Part shown: positions 8,886-17,837 of the stretch, piece after piece
Layout of the letters: the number at the start of each line of letters is the position of its first letter
Position numbering within the stretch: the first letter of the stretch is position 1
NCBI GenBank assembly: GCA_018671175.1
Contig: JABHIE010000029.1
Span: forward strand, 22,929-86,928
DNA: 64,000 nucleotides
From: Planctomycetota bacterium
GTDB lineage: Bacteria; Planctomycetota; UBA1135
Direction: 5' to 3'
Notes under the pieces: generated by a model
The model's database searches: none
Told to the model about the DNA's origin: nothing
Seen by the model: only the letters and a program-made list of their open reading frames with translations
Translations under genes and position numbers: made by a program

Positions 8886-9431
8886 ATGACAAATACAAAA
8901 CACACATACCAAGCGATGTTCCTCCTTGAAAACGGGGAAGTTCGCGAAAAAGGCTTTAGTGCCGTGCGAGATTGGCTCAAGGGCACTCTCGAAAAGCACA
9001 GCATTGATGTAAAAGTTCTTCGCCTCTACGGCGAGCGGAAATTGGCTTACCCTATCGGAGGCCGCGTGCGCGCGACTTATGTTTTAGGTTGGCTCGAGGC
9101 TGAGGGCGAAGCTGTCAACGCAGCGATGCGCGATATGTACCTCGTTGGCCCTGCCTTCCGCATGCGCTTCTTCCAAGAAGCCGAGATTCCAGAGGCTGAA
9201 TTGGCCTTTGGCATCGAAGAAGTCAACGATGCTGACTTGGTGATCCTTGACGATCAGCCAGAAGAAGTCATCGAAGAAGAATATGTCGAGCCAGAAGAAG
9301 AAAAGGCTGCTTCCAAAGATGCTGCTGACGGCGACAAGAAAACAGAAGGCAAGGCCGACGACGCCAAAGCTGAGACCACTGAAACCAAAGAAGAGCCGGC
9401 CAAAGAAGCCGCTAAAGAGGAGGCCAAGTAA
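8886..9431 (+). CDS. rpsF: ribosomal protein bS6 with long charged tail
   Basis: Small-subunit protein that pairs with bS18. Residues 1 to about 100 match S6 (YQAMFLLENGE and GERKLAYPIGG). The last roughly 75 residues are a low-complexity Glu/Lys/Ala tail, likely disordered, making 181 residues against about 100-135 usually. A GGAAAGG sequence lies about 5 nt before the ATG, one of the clearer Shine-Dalgarno sites here. The stop overlaps the rpsR start as TAATG. No ssb gene lies between them, unlike many bacteria. Confidence 0.92.
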   Translation: MTNTKHTYQAMFLLENGEVREKGFSAVRDWLKGTLEKHSIDVKVLRLYGERKLAYPIGGRVRATYVLGWLEAEGEAVNAAMRDMYLVGPAFRMRFFQEAEIPEAELAFGIEEVNDADLVILDDQPEEVIEEEYVEPEEEKAASKDAADGDKKTEGKADDAKAETTETKEEPAKEAAKEEAK

Positions 9432-9613
9432 TGGGCAAGAAGACACATAAAAAGTTTGACTTCAAAGACACCGAAGATCTTCTTCGCTACCTTTCGGGTC
9501 AAGGTCAAATCTCTAGCGCTAAGCGCACTGGCTTGAGTGCCCGTGAGCAGCGTTCTCTTAAGCGCGCCGTCAAAAACGCGCGTTTCCTCGGCCTCTTGCC
9601 TTTCGTGGGTTAA
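9431..9613 (+). CDS. rpsR: ribosomal protein bS18
   Basis: A 60-residue basic protein, slightly short for the family, with the signature RTGLSAREQRSLKRAVKNAR. It binds 16S rRNA together with bS6. The start overlaps the rpsF stop by one base (TAATG), so translation is coupled. Confidence 0.94.
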   Translation: MGKKTHKKFDFKDTEDLLRYLSGQGQISSAKRTGLSAREQRSLKRAVKNARFLGLLPFVG

Positions 9614-9617
9614 AGCG

Positions 9618-10169
9618 ATGAAATTACAAGTAATTTTAAGCAAAGATGTTCCGACGCTTGGCGTTGTGGGCGATGTGGTTGAGGTCCCTGCTGGTTACGC
9701 ACGCAACTTTTTGCTGCCAAGTGGCATGGCTTTGCCATGGTCGGAAGATGCGGCTCGCCGTATCGAAAAGTCTGCTAAAGAAGCTGAGGTTGAGCGCATG
9801 GAAATGGCCGCTCAATACGAGGCTCTTGCCAAGCGCGTTTCGAGCATTCAACTTACTTTCGAAGAGAAAGTAAATGCAGAGGGTGCTCTTTATGGCGCGG
9901 TCAATGCCAAGCGCATTCATGCCGCACTCAATGAGCAAGGCATCGACTTGCCAGAGAGCCATGTTCGTCTCGCTGAGCCATTGCGCACAGCAGGTGAGTA
10001 TGAAGTGCCGATTCACATTCATGCCGAGCTCAACTCCAACATTGTTGTTTGGGTTGTTGCACTCGAGCAAGAGGGTGAAGAGGTCGATATCGCCGCCATG
10101 GATGCAGCGGCCGCAGCCGAAAAAGCTGCTGCTGAAGCTCTAATCGCCGAAGAGGCAGCAAGCGAGTAA
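9618..10169 (+). CDS. rplI: ribosomal protein bL9
   Basis: Large-subunit protein of 183 residues. The N-terminal domain MKLQVILSKDVPTLG with GYARNFLLPSG is typical. A long connecting helix and the C-terminal domain follow, then an Ala/Glu-rich tail. The ATG at 9618, four bases after the rpsR stop, is the true start; frames extending further upstream only read rpsR out of frame. Confidence 0.94.
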   Translation: MKLQVILSKDVPTLGVVGDVVEVPAGYARNFLLPSGMALPWSEDAARRIEKSAKEAEVERMEMAAQYEALAKRVSSIQLTFEEKVNAEGALYGAVNAKRIHAALNEQGIDLPESHVRLAEPLRTAGEYEVPIHIHAELNSNIVVWVVALEQEGEEVDIAAMDAAAAAEKAAAEALIAEEAASE

Positions 10170-10215
10170 TCGTTCCGCAAACCGAGGTGGGGGGCTTTGG
10201 CTATTCCCGCCTCGG

Positions 10216-10221
10216 TATGCT
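10216..10221 (+). promoter_or_regulatory. -10-like TATGCT close to dnaB start
   Basis: TATGCT ends 8 nt before the dnaB ATG and no Shine-Dalgarno intervenes, so a transcript from here would be nearly leaderless. The same hexamer precedes the Cys-rich copper-operon gene. Inference. Confidence 0.45.
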
Positions 10222-10229
10222 GCACTCTC

Positions 10230-11609
10230 ATGACTTCTGAATCGGTCGCTCCAGGGCAAGTCCCCTTTGATTTGGATGCTGAACAAAGCGTCCTAGGGGC
10301 GGTTTTGCGTGATCCGCGCTGCATCACCGATGTAGCCGCAATCGTTCGTCCCGAAGATTTCTACGCGCCACGCAACCGCTCCATCTTCGAGATGATGCTG
10401 CGCGTTGACGACCGCCAGCCCGGTGGTTGCGACCCCGTTTCGATTGCTCAAGAAGAAGACCGTGCGGGCAAAGGTTCAGAGTTGGGCGGCAAGGCTTATC
10501 TCCTTGAGATGATGCACGCGCACCCTTCGGGTGCCTATCTTGAGTATCACCTAAAAATCTTGCGTGATTTGTCTCTCAAGAGGCAATTGCTCGAGACATC
10601 CGATGAAATTCGTCGCTTGGTTCATTCTGGTGAAGCCGAGTCGGTTGAAGAGCTCATTGAAAAAGCCGAGAGCGATGTTTATCGAGTGGGCGATCGTCTA
10701 GTCGGTAAAGAGCTCGTTGAAATCCGTCAATTAATTGACGACCGCCTTGATGACATCCTTGACCCTAAGGGTGGCCCTGGGGGCTTAAAGACGCACTACC
10801 TTGAGCTTGATGAGCGGCATGGCTTCCGTCCGGGTGATTTGATTGTGTTGGCGGCTCGACCTGGCATGGGCAAGACAGCTTTGGCTCTCAACATTCTTGA
10901 GCGCGTGGCGATTCAAGAGCAAAAGGCGGTGTTGATGTTCTCGCTTGAAATGCCAGACTATCAATTGCTTTTGCGTTTGCTGTCATGCCATGCGGGTATT
11001 CGGCACGATAATTTGCGCCGTGGCCTAAAGAGCGCTCACGACCGAGAGGCCTTGACTCTGTCTGCAACGGCTTTTCAGAAATCTCGGATTTACATCGACG
11101 ATTCATCTCAGCCTTCCCTAGCTCAAATTCGCGCCAAGGCTCGGCGTTTGGCTCGCGATGGCAATCTTGATTTGATTATCGTGGATTACTTGCAGCTCTT
11201 GTCGACCAAAGCCGAGAGTCGCCAACAAGAGATCTCGATTATTTCGCGTACTTTCAAGAGTATCGCCCGAGACCTAAAAGTGCCTGTGCTTGCTCTTTCA
11301 CAGTTAAACCGCGCCGCAGAAAAGCGTGATCCGCCACGGCCGCTTCTCTCTGACTTGCGTGAATCAGGCGCGATTGAGCAAGATGCTGACATGGTGATGA
11401 TGCTCTATCGCCCCGAATACTACACTCATGCCGAAGAAGACAGTGGTCTTGCTGAAGTGAGTATTGCTAAAAACCGTCATGGTTCCACAACGAGATTCAA
11501 TCTGCGCTGGGACGGCGATTTTATGCGCTTCGAAAACTACACTACCGCTGATGTCATTGACCCAAGTGTCGACTTCAGTCTCCCTTCCACTCCGGTCTTT
11601 GACGACTGA
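10230..11609 (+). CDS. dnaB: replicative DNA helicase DnaB
   Basis: Hexameric helicase that unwinds the replication fork. The 459-residue protein has the N-terminal DnaB domain (about 12-115) and a RecA-like C-terminal ATPase with Walker A ARPGMGKTA (about 209-217), the FSLEMP segment, Walker B LIIVDYLQLL and the conserved LSQLNRAAEKR and LRESGAIEQDAD blocks. No intein. The start at 10230 is set by homology and by the -10-like element 8 nt upstream. The stop overlaps bamA as TGATG. Confidence 0.95.
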   Translation: MTSESVAPGQVPFDLDAEQSVLGAVLRDPRCITDVAAIVRPEDFYAPRNRSIFEMMLRVDDRQPGGCDPVSIAQEEDRAGKGSELGGKAYLLEMMHAHPSGAYLEYHLKILRDLSLKRQLLETSDEIRRLVHSGEAESVEELIEKAESDVYRVGDRLVGKELVEIRQLIDDRLDDILDPKGGPGGLKTHYLELDERHGFRPGDLIVLAARPGMGKTALALNILERVAIQEQKAVLMFSLEMPDYQLLLRLLSCHAGIRHDNLRRGLKSAHDREALTLSATAFQKSRIYIDDSSQPSLAQIRAKARRLARDGNLDLIIVDYLQLLSTKAESRQQEISIISRTFKSIARDLKVPVLALSQLNRAAEKRDPPRPLLSDLRESGAIEQDADMVMMLYRPEYYTHAEEDSGLAEVSIAKNRHGSTTRFNLRWDGDFMRFENYTTADVIDPSVDFSLPSTPVFDD

Positions 11610-14095
11610 TGCGATTGATCTTGCCTGTTCTTGTTGCTGCCACGGCTCTGTTGAGCCCCTTGGCCGCCTATTCACCGACTCCAGTCCCTCAAGAAGAGGC
11701 TGTTGTTGAAATCCAAGAGATTGAAATTCGTGGCGCTGATGACCATCGTGAGCAAATCCTTGACTTCTTAAATATCAAAGTCGGAGACGCCTATGATCCC
11801 GAACGCGCTAACGCTTGGTTGATTTCTTTGCCAAAATATAAATCGATTACGATTAAAGATATCTTTATTGAGCCACTAAATGAAACGAGCGTAAAACTGA
11901 TTTTGGTTGTTGAGGTTCCAGATGCAATATGGAATCGTCTCATTTTTGAAGGGCTAGAGCATCTCTCCCGCCAAGATCTAATGGACACCTCGCATTTGCA
12001 GGTGGGGCAATCACTTAATCGTTCGCGCCTTGACAGCTTGATTCTCGCTTGGGAAAATCAGTACAAGCAACTGGGCTTTGCTCATGTTTCCATCACAGTA
12101 CAGTCGACGATGAATCCGGGCGAGGTCTTGCTTGTCGTCGATGAAGGCGAAGAAGTCGATATTGGTCGCATTAATTTTGTCGGCAATACTCGCTTCCCAG
12201 GAAGCAATTTAATCGGTCTAGATTTAATCGGCGAGATGGAATCTGATACGGGGTGGTTCTTTTGGGCAACGACGACTTACAACCCTGAGGCCCTCCTTGG
12301 TGACATCACGGCGATTAAGGTGCTTTATCAAGAATATGGCTATTTTGATGCTGAGGTCAGTATCGATGAGCCGGTCTACTACGACAACGGAGAAAAGGTG
12401 CAAATCACTTTCCGCATTGAAGAAGGCTTGCCTTATGTCGTTGACTCCATCCGTTTCGAGTCCGTTAGTGGCGAGTCGCTTACGATTCCTCAAGATGAAT
12501 TGACCGCGCTTCTTCGCATGAAGCCCGGCATGGTTTATCAAAAGGCATACGCTCAGGCTGATTTAATGGCTTTGCGGGCACTTTATGGCGCTAAAGGTCA
12601 TCCGGTTGCGAGCTTTGGCGCTGCTGACGCCGAGGGCTTCTTGCAGATAAACCCCAGCCATTTCGACTCGATGCCTGCGATCTTTAACGACCCAGAGACA
12701 CATCTCAGTACGGTTGTTTGGCAGATTCGCGAGGGCACCCCGAAAAAGATTCGTAATGTTTTGATTACTGGAAACCACAACACGCGAGACCCAGTCATCA
12801 GGCGAGAAATTTATCTAGAGCCAGGTGATTCGGCTCGCACCGATGAAGCCGACCGCTCTAAGCGACGCTTGCTGGGGCAAGGCTATTACTTTGACCCTGA
12901 GACAGGCACACCTTTTGTCGATTATGGGTTTTTGGCTGTGCCGCAGCAGCCTGACTGGGTCGACCTCGAATTCCGCGTCAAAGAAGGCCCTGGCACAGGC
13001 AACTTTCAGTTTGGTGGTGGCCTAGGCTCTCTTGGCTCCATGCTGATGATCCAATATAAAAAATCCAACTTTGATATTACGCGTCCGCCATCGTCTCTAG
13101 GCGCTTCGTTTATCGAGATTTTTGACGGTAGGGCATTTACTGGCGGGGGGCAGCAGTTTTCAATCAACGCTATGCCTGGCACAGAGTATTCTCGCTATTC
13201 CATGAATTTCCATGAGCCAGACCTGTTCGGTGACCATGTCGAGCAAATTGGGTTTGGCGTAAATTTCAACAAGTCTAATTTGCGCCTACGCACTCACCTT
13301 GAAGAACGCGCCGCCGCGAGTGTGCGGTTTTCAAGGCACCTAAGCCGCGAGTGGTCTTTGTGGGCGTCCCCAGGTTATGAGGTGGTCGGCATGAATGAAT
13401 TCAGTGCCGGTGCGCCCGATGTCATGTTAAATGACGAGGGCGACCACACTCTTCATCGTTTTTCCATTGGCTCGAGCTTCAATTCAGTTCTTAACCCATT
13501 CAACCCTATCGAGGGTATCCGTCTCAATGGTAATTTGACTCAGGGTGGTGGCCCGCTTGGTGGCGACTGGGATTACCTCAAGGGTACGGCTTCTTTTTCG
13601 AAGTACTTCCCGCTCTTCGAAGATGGGTTGGGCCGGCGTTGGGTTTTCTCTGCCAAGGCATCCGTCGGTCGCGCTTGGCCACAGGGCGATTCAGATACGA
13701 TTCCATACACTCAGCGTTTCTTTTTGGGTGGCCAAAGCACCCTGCGTGGTTTCTATGTGCGTGGCGCGGGTACCTCAGTGAATAGTTTCCCACTCGGTGG
13801 TGAAGCCATGTGGCGCTCCACGACTGAGTTAAGTTTGCCTTTTGCGTCGACTCTTAAACGCGGTGTTTCTGGCGAATACGAATGGGCTCGCTTGGCCTTC
13901 TTCCTCGACGCTGGCCAACTTGGTGAGAGCTTTTCTGACCTTGACCCGATGCGTGCCGCCGTTGGTGTGAGCTTTCGCATTCGCATTCCCTTCATGCCGC
14001 AAATGCCACTCGTGCTTGATTTCGGCAAACCCATTCTTAGCGAAGAGGGCGACCGTGAGCGTCTCTTCACCTTCACCTTTGGCTCAATGTTTTAG
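11609..14095 (+). CDS. bamA: outer-membrane protein assembly factor BamA (Omp85)
   Basis: Inserts beta-barrel proteins into the outer membrane. The 828-residue precursor has a signal peptide (about 1-20), a series of POTRA domains (about 30-450, for example GRINFVGNTRFPGSNL and KKIRNVLITGNHNTRD) and a C-terminal barrel of the bacterial surface antigen family ending in Phe (FTFTFGSMF). FFLGGQSTLRGFYVRG is the conserved loop-6 region with its RGF motif. Followed by skp, lpxC-fabZ and lpxA, the classical outer-membrane biogenesis neighbourhood. Confidence 0.93.
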   Translation: MRLILPVLVAATALLSPLAAYSPTPVPQEEAVVEIQEIEIRGADDHREQILDFLNIKVGDAYDPERANAWLISLPKYKSITIKDIFIEPLNETSVKLILVVEVPDAIWNRLIFEGLEHLSRQDLMDTSHLQVGQSLNRSRLDSLILAWENQYKQLGFAHVSITVQSTMNPGEVLLVVDEGEEVDIGRINFVGNTRFPGSNLIGLDLIGEMESDTGWFFWATTTYNPEALLGDITAIKVLYQEYGYFDAEVSIDEPVYYDNGEKVQITFRIEEGLPYVVDSIRFESVSGESLTIPQDELTALLRMKPGMVYQKAYAQADLMALRALYGAKGHPVASFGAADAEGFLQINPSHFDSMPAIFNDPETHLSTVVWQIREGTPKKIRNVLITGNHNTRDPVIRREIYLEPGDSARTDEADRSKRRLLGQGYYFDPETGTPFVDYGFLAVPQQPDWVDLEFRVKEGPGTGNFQFGGGLGSLGSMLMIQYKKSNFDITRPPSSLGASFIEIFDGRAFTGGGQQFSINAMPGTEYSRYSMNFHEPDLFGDHVEQIGFGVNFNKSNLRLRTHLEERAAASVRFSRHLSREWSLWASPGYEVVGMNEFSAGAPDVMLNDEGDHTLHRFSIGSSFNSVLNPFNPIEGIRLNGNLTQGGGPLGGDWDYLKGTASFSKYFPLFEDGLGRRWVFSAKASVGRAWPQGDSDTIPYTQRFFLGGQSTLRGFYVRGAGTSVNSFPLGGEAMWRSTTELSLPFASTLKRGVSGEYEWARLAFFLDAGQLGESFSDLDPMRAAVGVSFRIRIPFMPQMPLVLDFGKPILSEEGDRERLFTFTFGSMF

Positions 14096-14101
14096 CCTGA
14101 C

Positions 14102-14677
14102 ATGAAATACATCTCTCTCCTTCTTCTTCTCGTTTTGACTTTTGCAGGTGCTTTGGTTGCGGGGCGCTCTTCCGCAGAGCCATCTGAATCCGTCCGCTAC
14201 ATTGATATGCAAAAATGTCTTACTGGCTACCGTGCATATCAAGCCGAAATGGAGACCTTCAATGAGATATCTCGCAGTCGCGAGTCAGCTTTGATGGCTC
14301 AGCGATCTGAGTTGCAAAATCGCGGCAGTGAGCTTGAAATCCTTGACCCAGCCTCCGTTGAATTTCGTGAAGGCAAAGCCAAAATCAATGATGATATCGC
14401 TCAGTTTCAGCGCGATGTAAAGCGATTCCAGGAAGAGCAGCAACTTGAAATACTTCAAGTGCAGGCCCGTGCATTCAAGCAAATCTTTGAAGCAGCTAGG
14501 ATCGTTGGCGAGCAAAATGGCTTCAGTGCGGTGATGCGCTCACCCGGTACGCTTCCAACAGTTGATGCTGAGCCACGCGCGCTCTTGGATTACTTCGATT
14601 TCACACAGCTACTCTGGACTAACCCCAACTACGATGTTTCAGAGCTTGTCCTGAAAGTTCTCAACGGAGAAGGTTAA
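14102..14677 (+). CDS. OmpH/Skp-like periplasmic chaperone
   Basis: A 191-residue secreted protein: signal peptide about 1-25, then VRYIDMQKCLTGYRAYQAE and a long charged helical region rich in Glu/Gln/Arg that would form the tentacles of a Skp trimer. It delivers unfolded outer-membrane proteins to BamA. Sequence is divergent but size, architecture and position between bamA and lpxC agree. Confidence 0.85.
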   Translation: MKYISLLLLLVLTFAGALVAGRSSAEPSESVRYIDMQKCLTGYRAYQAEMETFNEISRSRESALMAQRSELQNRGSELEILDPASVEFREGKAKINDDIAQFQRDVKRFQEEQQLEILQVQARAFKQIFEAARIVGEQNGFSAVMRSPGTLPTVDAEPRALLDYFDFTQLLWTNPNYDVSELVLKVLNGEG

Positions 14678-14692
14678 ACTCCGATTCCATCC

Positions 14693-15988
14693 ATGGAACG
14701 CGCCGCACGCACTCTAAAAAAGAACGCCGAATTCGAGGGGGTCGCCCTTCACTCTGGCGATTCTGTGCGCGTAAGACTTGAGCCTGCGCCAGCAGGTACA
14801 GGCATTGTTTTTCGGCGCAGTGATTTAGACGACGGCCCTGATGTGCCGGCTTTGCCTAGTGCTTTGGTTACTTCAAATCACCGCACCGTTTTGCGTGAGG
14901 GGCCAGCTGAAGTTGGCATGGTTGAGCATTTGCTTTCCGCCTGCAACGGGCTTGGGGTCGATAACCTCATAGTGTGTGTCTCGGGTAGCGAAATGCCTGG
15001 CATGGACGGCTCGGCTTTGCCTTATGTCGCTGCTATGCAAAAGGCGGGTTTGCTTGAACAAAAACTTACGCGTAAGGTTTTTCGTGTAATTGAACCCGTC
15101 GTTGTGCGCGAGGGTGATGCAGAAATACTCGTTTTACCGCCTTCTGGCGATGAGCTGCGGGTTCGTTACTTGCCAACTTACCCAGCCGAGATCGACGACT
15201 CACCATTTGAGTTTTTTCTGACTCAAGGTGCCTTCGAAAGCGAGGTCGCCCCTGCGCGCACTTTCGTGGTTGCATCAGAAATTGAAGCCCTGCTTGCGGC
15301 CGGCTACGGCAAAGGCGCAACAGCTGAAAACACAGTTGTTCTTGGCGGTGATACTCCAGCAGAGCTGCGCATGCCTTGTGAGCCAACGCGCCATAAGGTG
15401 CTAGATTTACTAGGCGACTTCGCGCTACTTGGCGTGAGCTTGCACGCCGACATCATCGCAACTCGATCGGGTCATGCTTTGAATCAAGCCGCCGTCCGTC
15501 GTTTGCGTGAGCAGCTTGATGATGCAGAGTTGGCTGGTGAGGTTATGGCCCAAGATGGTTATGACATCCGAGATGTGATGCGGCTCTTGCCTCATCGCTA
15601 TCCTTTTCTTCTTGTAGACCGAGTCATTGAGGTTGAGGGCTTTCGTCGCGCGGTTGGCATCAAAAATGTCACGATTAACGAGCCTTTTTTTGAGGGCCAC
15701 TTTCCTGACCAACCACTCATGCCAGGAGTACTCCAGCTTGAGGCACTTGCGCAACTTTCAGGCTTTCTTTTGCAGCGCAAACTTGAGCACACCGGCAAAA
15801 CGGTTGTGCTTGCGGCCATCGATAAAGTGCGTTTCCGAGGCGGCGTAACGCCAGGAGACCAGCTACGCCTTGAGGTCGAGACTTTACGCATGTCAAGTAA
15901 CCGAGGCACGGTAAAAGCTCAAGCTAAAGTTGGCAGACGCGTTGTTTCCGAGGCCGTCCTTTCCTTCGCCATGATTGCTTCCTCATGA
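14693..15988 (+). CDS. lpxC/fabZ: LpxC-FabZ fusion (UDP-3-O-acyl-GlcNAc deacetylase / beta-hydroxyacyl-ACP dehydratase)
   Basis: One 431-residue chain joins two enzymes. Residues 1 to about 280 are LpxC, the committed lipid A step, with zinc ligands His79, His234 and Asp242, general base Glu78 (VEHLLSA) and His261 (SGHALN). Residues about 288-431 are FabZ of type II fatty acid synthesis, with His336 in FFEGHFPDQP and Glu350 in LQLEALAQ. Both active sites look complete. Fusing them balances hydroxyacyl-ACP between lipid A and phospholipids; such fusions are known, for instance in Bacteroidetes. The stop overlaps the lpxA start as ATGA. Confidence 0.95.
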   Translation: MERAARTLKKNAEFEGVALHSGDSVRVRLEPAPAGTGIVFRRSDLDDGPDVPALPSALVTSNHRTVLREGPAEVGMVEHLLSACNGLGVDNLIVCVSGSEMPGMDGSALPYVAAMQKAGLLEQKLTRKVFRVIEPVVVREGDAEILVLPPSGDELRVRYLPTYPAEIDDSPFEFFLTQGAFESEVAPARTFVVASEIEALLAAGYGKGATAENTVVLGGDTPAELRMPCEPTRHKVLDLLGDFALLGVSLHADIIATRSGHALNQAAVRRLREQLDDAELAGEVMAQDGYDIRDVMRLLPHRYPFLLVDRVIEVEGFRRAVGIKNVTINEPFFEGHFPDQPLMPGVLQLEALAQLSGFLLQRKLEHTGKTVVLAAIDKVRFRGGVTPGDQLRLEVETLRMSSNRGTVKAQAKVGRRVVSEAVLSFAMIASS

Positions 15989-16791
15989 CAAATATCCACC
16001 CTACGGCCGTCCTCGCAGAGGGCGCCAAAGTTGCCGATGATGTCGTTATCGGCCCCTTTTGTTATATCGGGCCTAAGGTTCGCATTGGCGCCGGTACCCG
16101 TTTGGGGCCTCATGTTACCGTTCAAGGCCGCACGAGCATTGGTGAGCGCAATCATTTTGTTGCTCAGTGTGCGATTGGTGGCAAACCACAAGATCTTAAA
16201 TATGCTGGCGAAGAGTCGGCTCTCGTTATTGGAGATGACAACACTGTGCGAGAATTTGTAACGATTAATATCGGCACAGCTGCAGGCTCTTGGGTTACCA
16301 GCATTGGCAACCGCAACCTCATCATGGCTTGTGCGCATGTTGCGCATGATTGTGTTCTCGAAGACGACATCGTCGTTGGCAACAATGTATTGCTCGCGGG
16401 GCATGTGCGCATCGAAAATCGTTGCATTATTTCAGGTGGGGCAGCAGTCAATCATTTTGTGACGATTGGCACATTAGCTATGGTCGGTGGCATGGCACGC
16501 GTCGTTAAAGATGTGCCACCGTTTATGGTTTTTGAGGGTTCCAAAGTCCGTGGAGTCAACTTAGTCGGCCTCCGGCGCCGCGAAGTTGAGCCAAAGAGTA
16601 TCAAGCAAGTTCGTGACGCTTACCGTCGTCTTTTTGCAGACGATGCGCCAACTGTTTTGGCCATGCAAGAAATGGAAGCCGAGGGCGAGTTGTCACCTGA
16701 GACTTCAAGGCTATTAGCTTTCTTGCGTGACATGGAGCGAGGTTTCCAAGGGCGCTATCGAGAATCGCTTCGCCGCCCAAATGCTTCCTGA
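15985..16791 (+). CDS. lpxA: acyl-[ACP]--UDP-N-acetylglucosamine O-acyltransferase
   Basis: First enzyme of lipid A synthesis, 268 residues. The N-terminal two thirds are left-handed beta-helix hexapeptide repeats, with the LpxA signature GGKPQDLKYAGE and catalytic histidine in ACAHVAHDC. The C-terminal part is helical (VRGVNLVGLRRR). The start overlaps the LpxC-FabZ stop by ATGA. A Gfo/Idh-type gene follows 11 bases later. Confidence 0.95.
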   Translation: MTNIHPTAVLAEGAKVADDVVIGPFCYIGPKVRIGAGTRLGPHVTVQGRTSIGERNHFVAQCAIGGKPQDLKYAGEESALVIGDDNTVREFVTINIGTAAGSWVTSIGNRNLIMACAHVAHDCVLEDDIVVGNNVLLAGHVRIENRCIISGGAAVNHFVTIGTLAMVGGMARVVKDVPPFMVFEGSKVRGVNLVGLRRREVEPKSIKQVRDAYRRLFADDAPTVLAMQEMEAEGELSPETSRLLAFLRDMERGFQGRYRESLRRPNAS

Positions 16792-16802
16792 GAGGTTGAA
16801 TC

Positions 16803-17816
16803 ATGACTTTAAGAGCAGTCGTTTTTGGAGTAGGGCATCTTGGGCGACATCATGCCCGCATTCTTTCTGAGCTTGCTGGCGTTGAGCTCACAGCGATTAT
16901 TGACCCCGATGAGGCGCGCGGTCGTGAGCATGCCGTTAAGTACTCTTCTAATTGGTTTGCAGATCTCTCGAGCTTTCAGATCAGCCATAAAGGGCCATTA
17001 AGTGACGCGATTGATTTCGCCGTGATTGCCGTACCGACGACATTGCATGAGGCTTGCGCGACTCCGCTTCTGCTTGACGGCGTTGCCTGCCTTGTTGAAA
17101 AGCCCATGGCACCAGACCCAGAGACTTGCGCTCGCCTTGTCGCCGCAGCTGAAAAGTCAGGTGCGATTTTGGGCGTAGGCCATGTCGAGCGCTTTAACCC
17201 TGCCGTGCGCCGCGCCTTAGAGCTTGGGGTACGACCCCGCTTTATCGAGGCTCATCGCTTAGCTCCCTATACTTTTCGCTCGACTGATGTCGGCGTTGTT
17301 TTAGATTTGATGATTCACGATATCGATTTGGCCTTGGCCTGGGTCGGTAGCGATGTCGTGTCTGTTGATGCCGTCGGCGGCGCGACCTTGTCGCCATCCG
17401 AAGACATCGCTTCTGTTCGATTGAGATTTGAAAATGGTGCCGTCGCCAATTTGACTGCATCTAGACTCAGTCTCAAGCCTATGCGCAGGTTCCGCGTCTT
17501 TGGTCCAGATTGCTATGTCTCGGTTGACAGCCAAGACCGCTATGCCCTCTTGGTTCAAAAAGGCGAGGGCTTTGACGCAAGATTGGCTGCTCAGCTTGCT
17601 AGTGCCGGAAACCCATCTGGCGCTTTTTCCGATATGCTTCATGTCGAAGAGCTTCAGCTTGACGAAGACGAACCTCTTCGTGCTGAGCTTGAATCTTTTG
17701 CAAAGTCCGTTCAAGAAAACCGTCCTCACCTTGTTACGGGCGAAGACGGCATGCGTGCCGTCGAAACGGCATTTCGGATTCAAGCTGCTTTAGCTGAGTC
17801 TGGCTGGCAAGCTTAA
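16803..17816 (+). CDS. Gfo/Idh/MocA-family NAD(P)-dependent oxidoreductase (GnnA-like candidate)
   Basis: A 337-residue protein with an N-terminal Rossmann fold (FGVGHLGRHHARIL), the EKPMAPDPE motif carrying the catalytic-site lysine, and a C-terminal alpha/beta substrate domain (about 125 onward). Directly downstream of lpxA, probably in the same operon. In Acidithiobacillus and Leptospira the related GnnA, with the aminotransferase GnnB, sits beside lpxA and makes the 3-amino-GlcNAc used for amide-linked lipid A. No GnnB is seen next to it, so this role is a hypothesis; many genomes keep an uncharacterised Gfo/Idh gene here. Confidence 0.85.
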   Translation: MTLRAVVFGVGHLGRHHARILSELAGVELTAIIDPDEARGREHAVKYSSNWFADLSSFQISHKGPLSDAIDFAVIAVPTTLHEACATPLLLDGVACLVEKPMAPDPETCARLVAAAEKSGAILGVGHVERFNPAVRRALELGVRPRFIEAHRLAPYTFRSTDVGVVLDLMIHDIDLALAWVGSDVVSVDAVGGATLSPSEDIASVRLRFENGAVANLTASRLSLKPMRRFRVFGPDCYVSVDSQDRYALLVQKGEGFDARLAAQLASAGNPSGAFSDMLHVEELQLDEDEPLRAELESFAKSVQENRPHLVTGEDGMRAVETAFRIQAALAESGWQA

Positions 17817-17837
17817 TCGACTAGGCAGATTGCGAAT

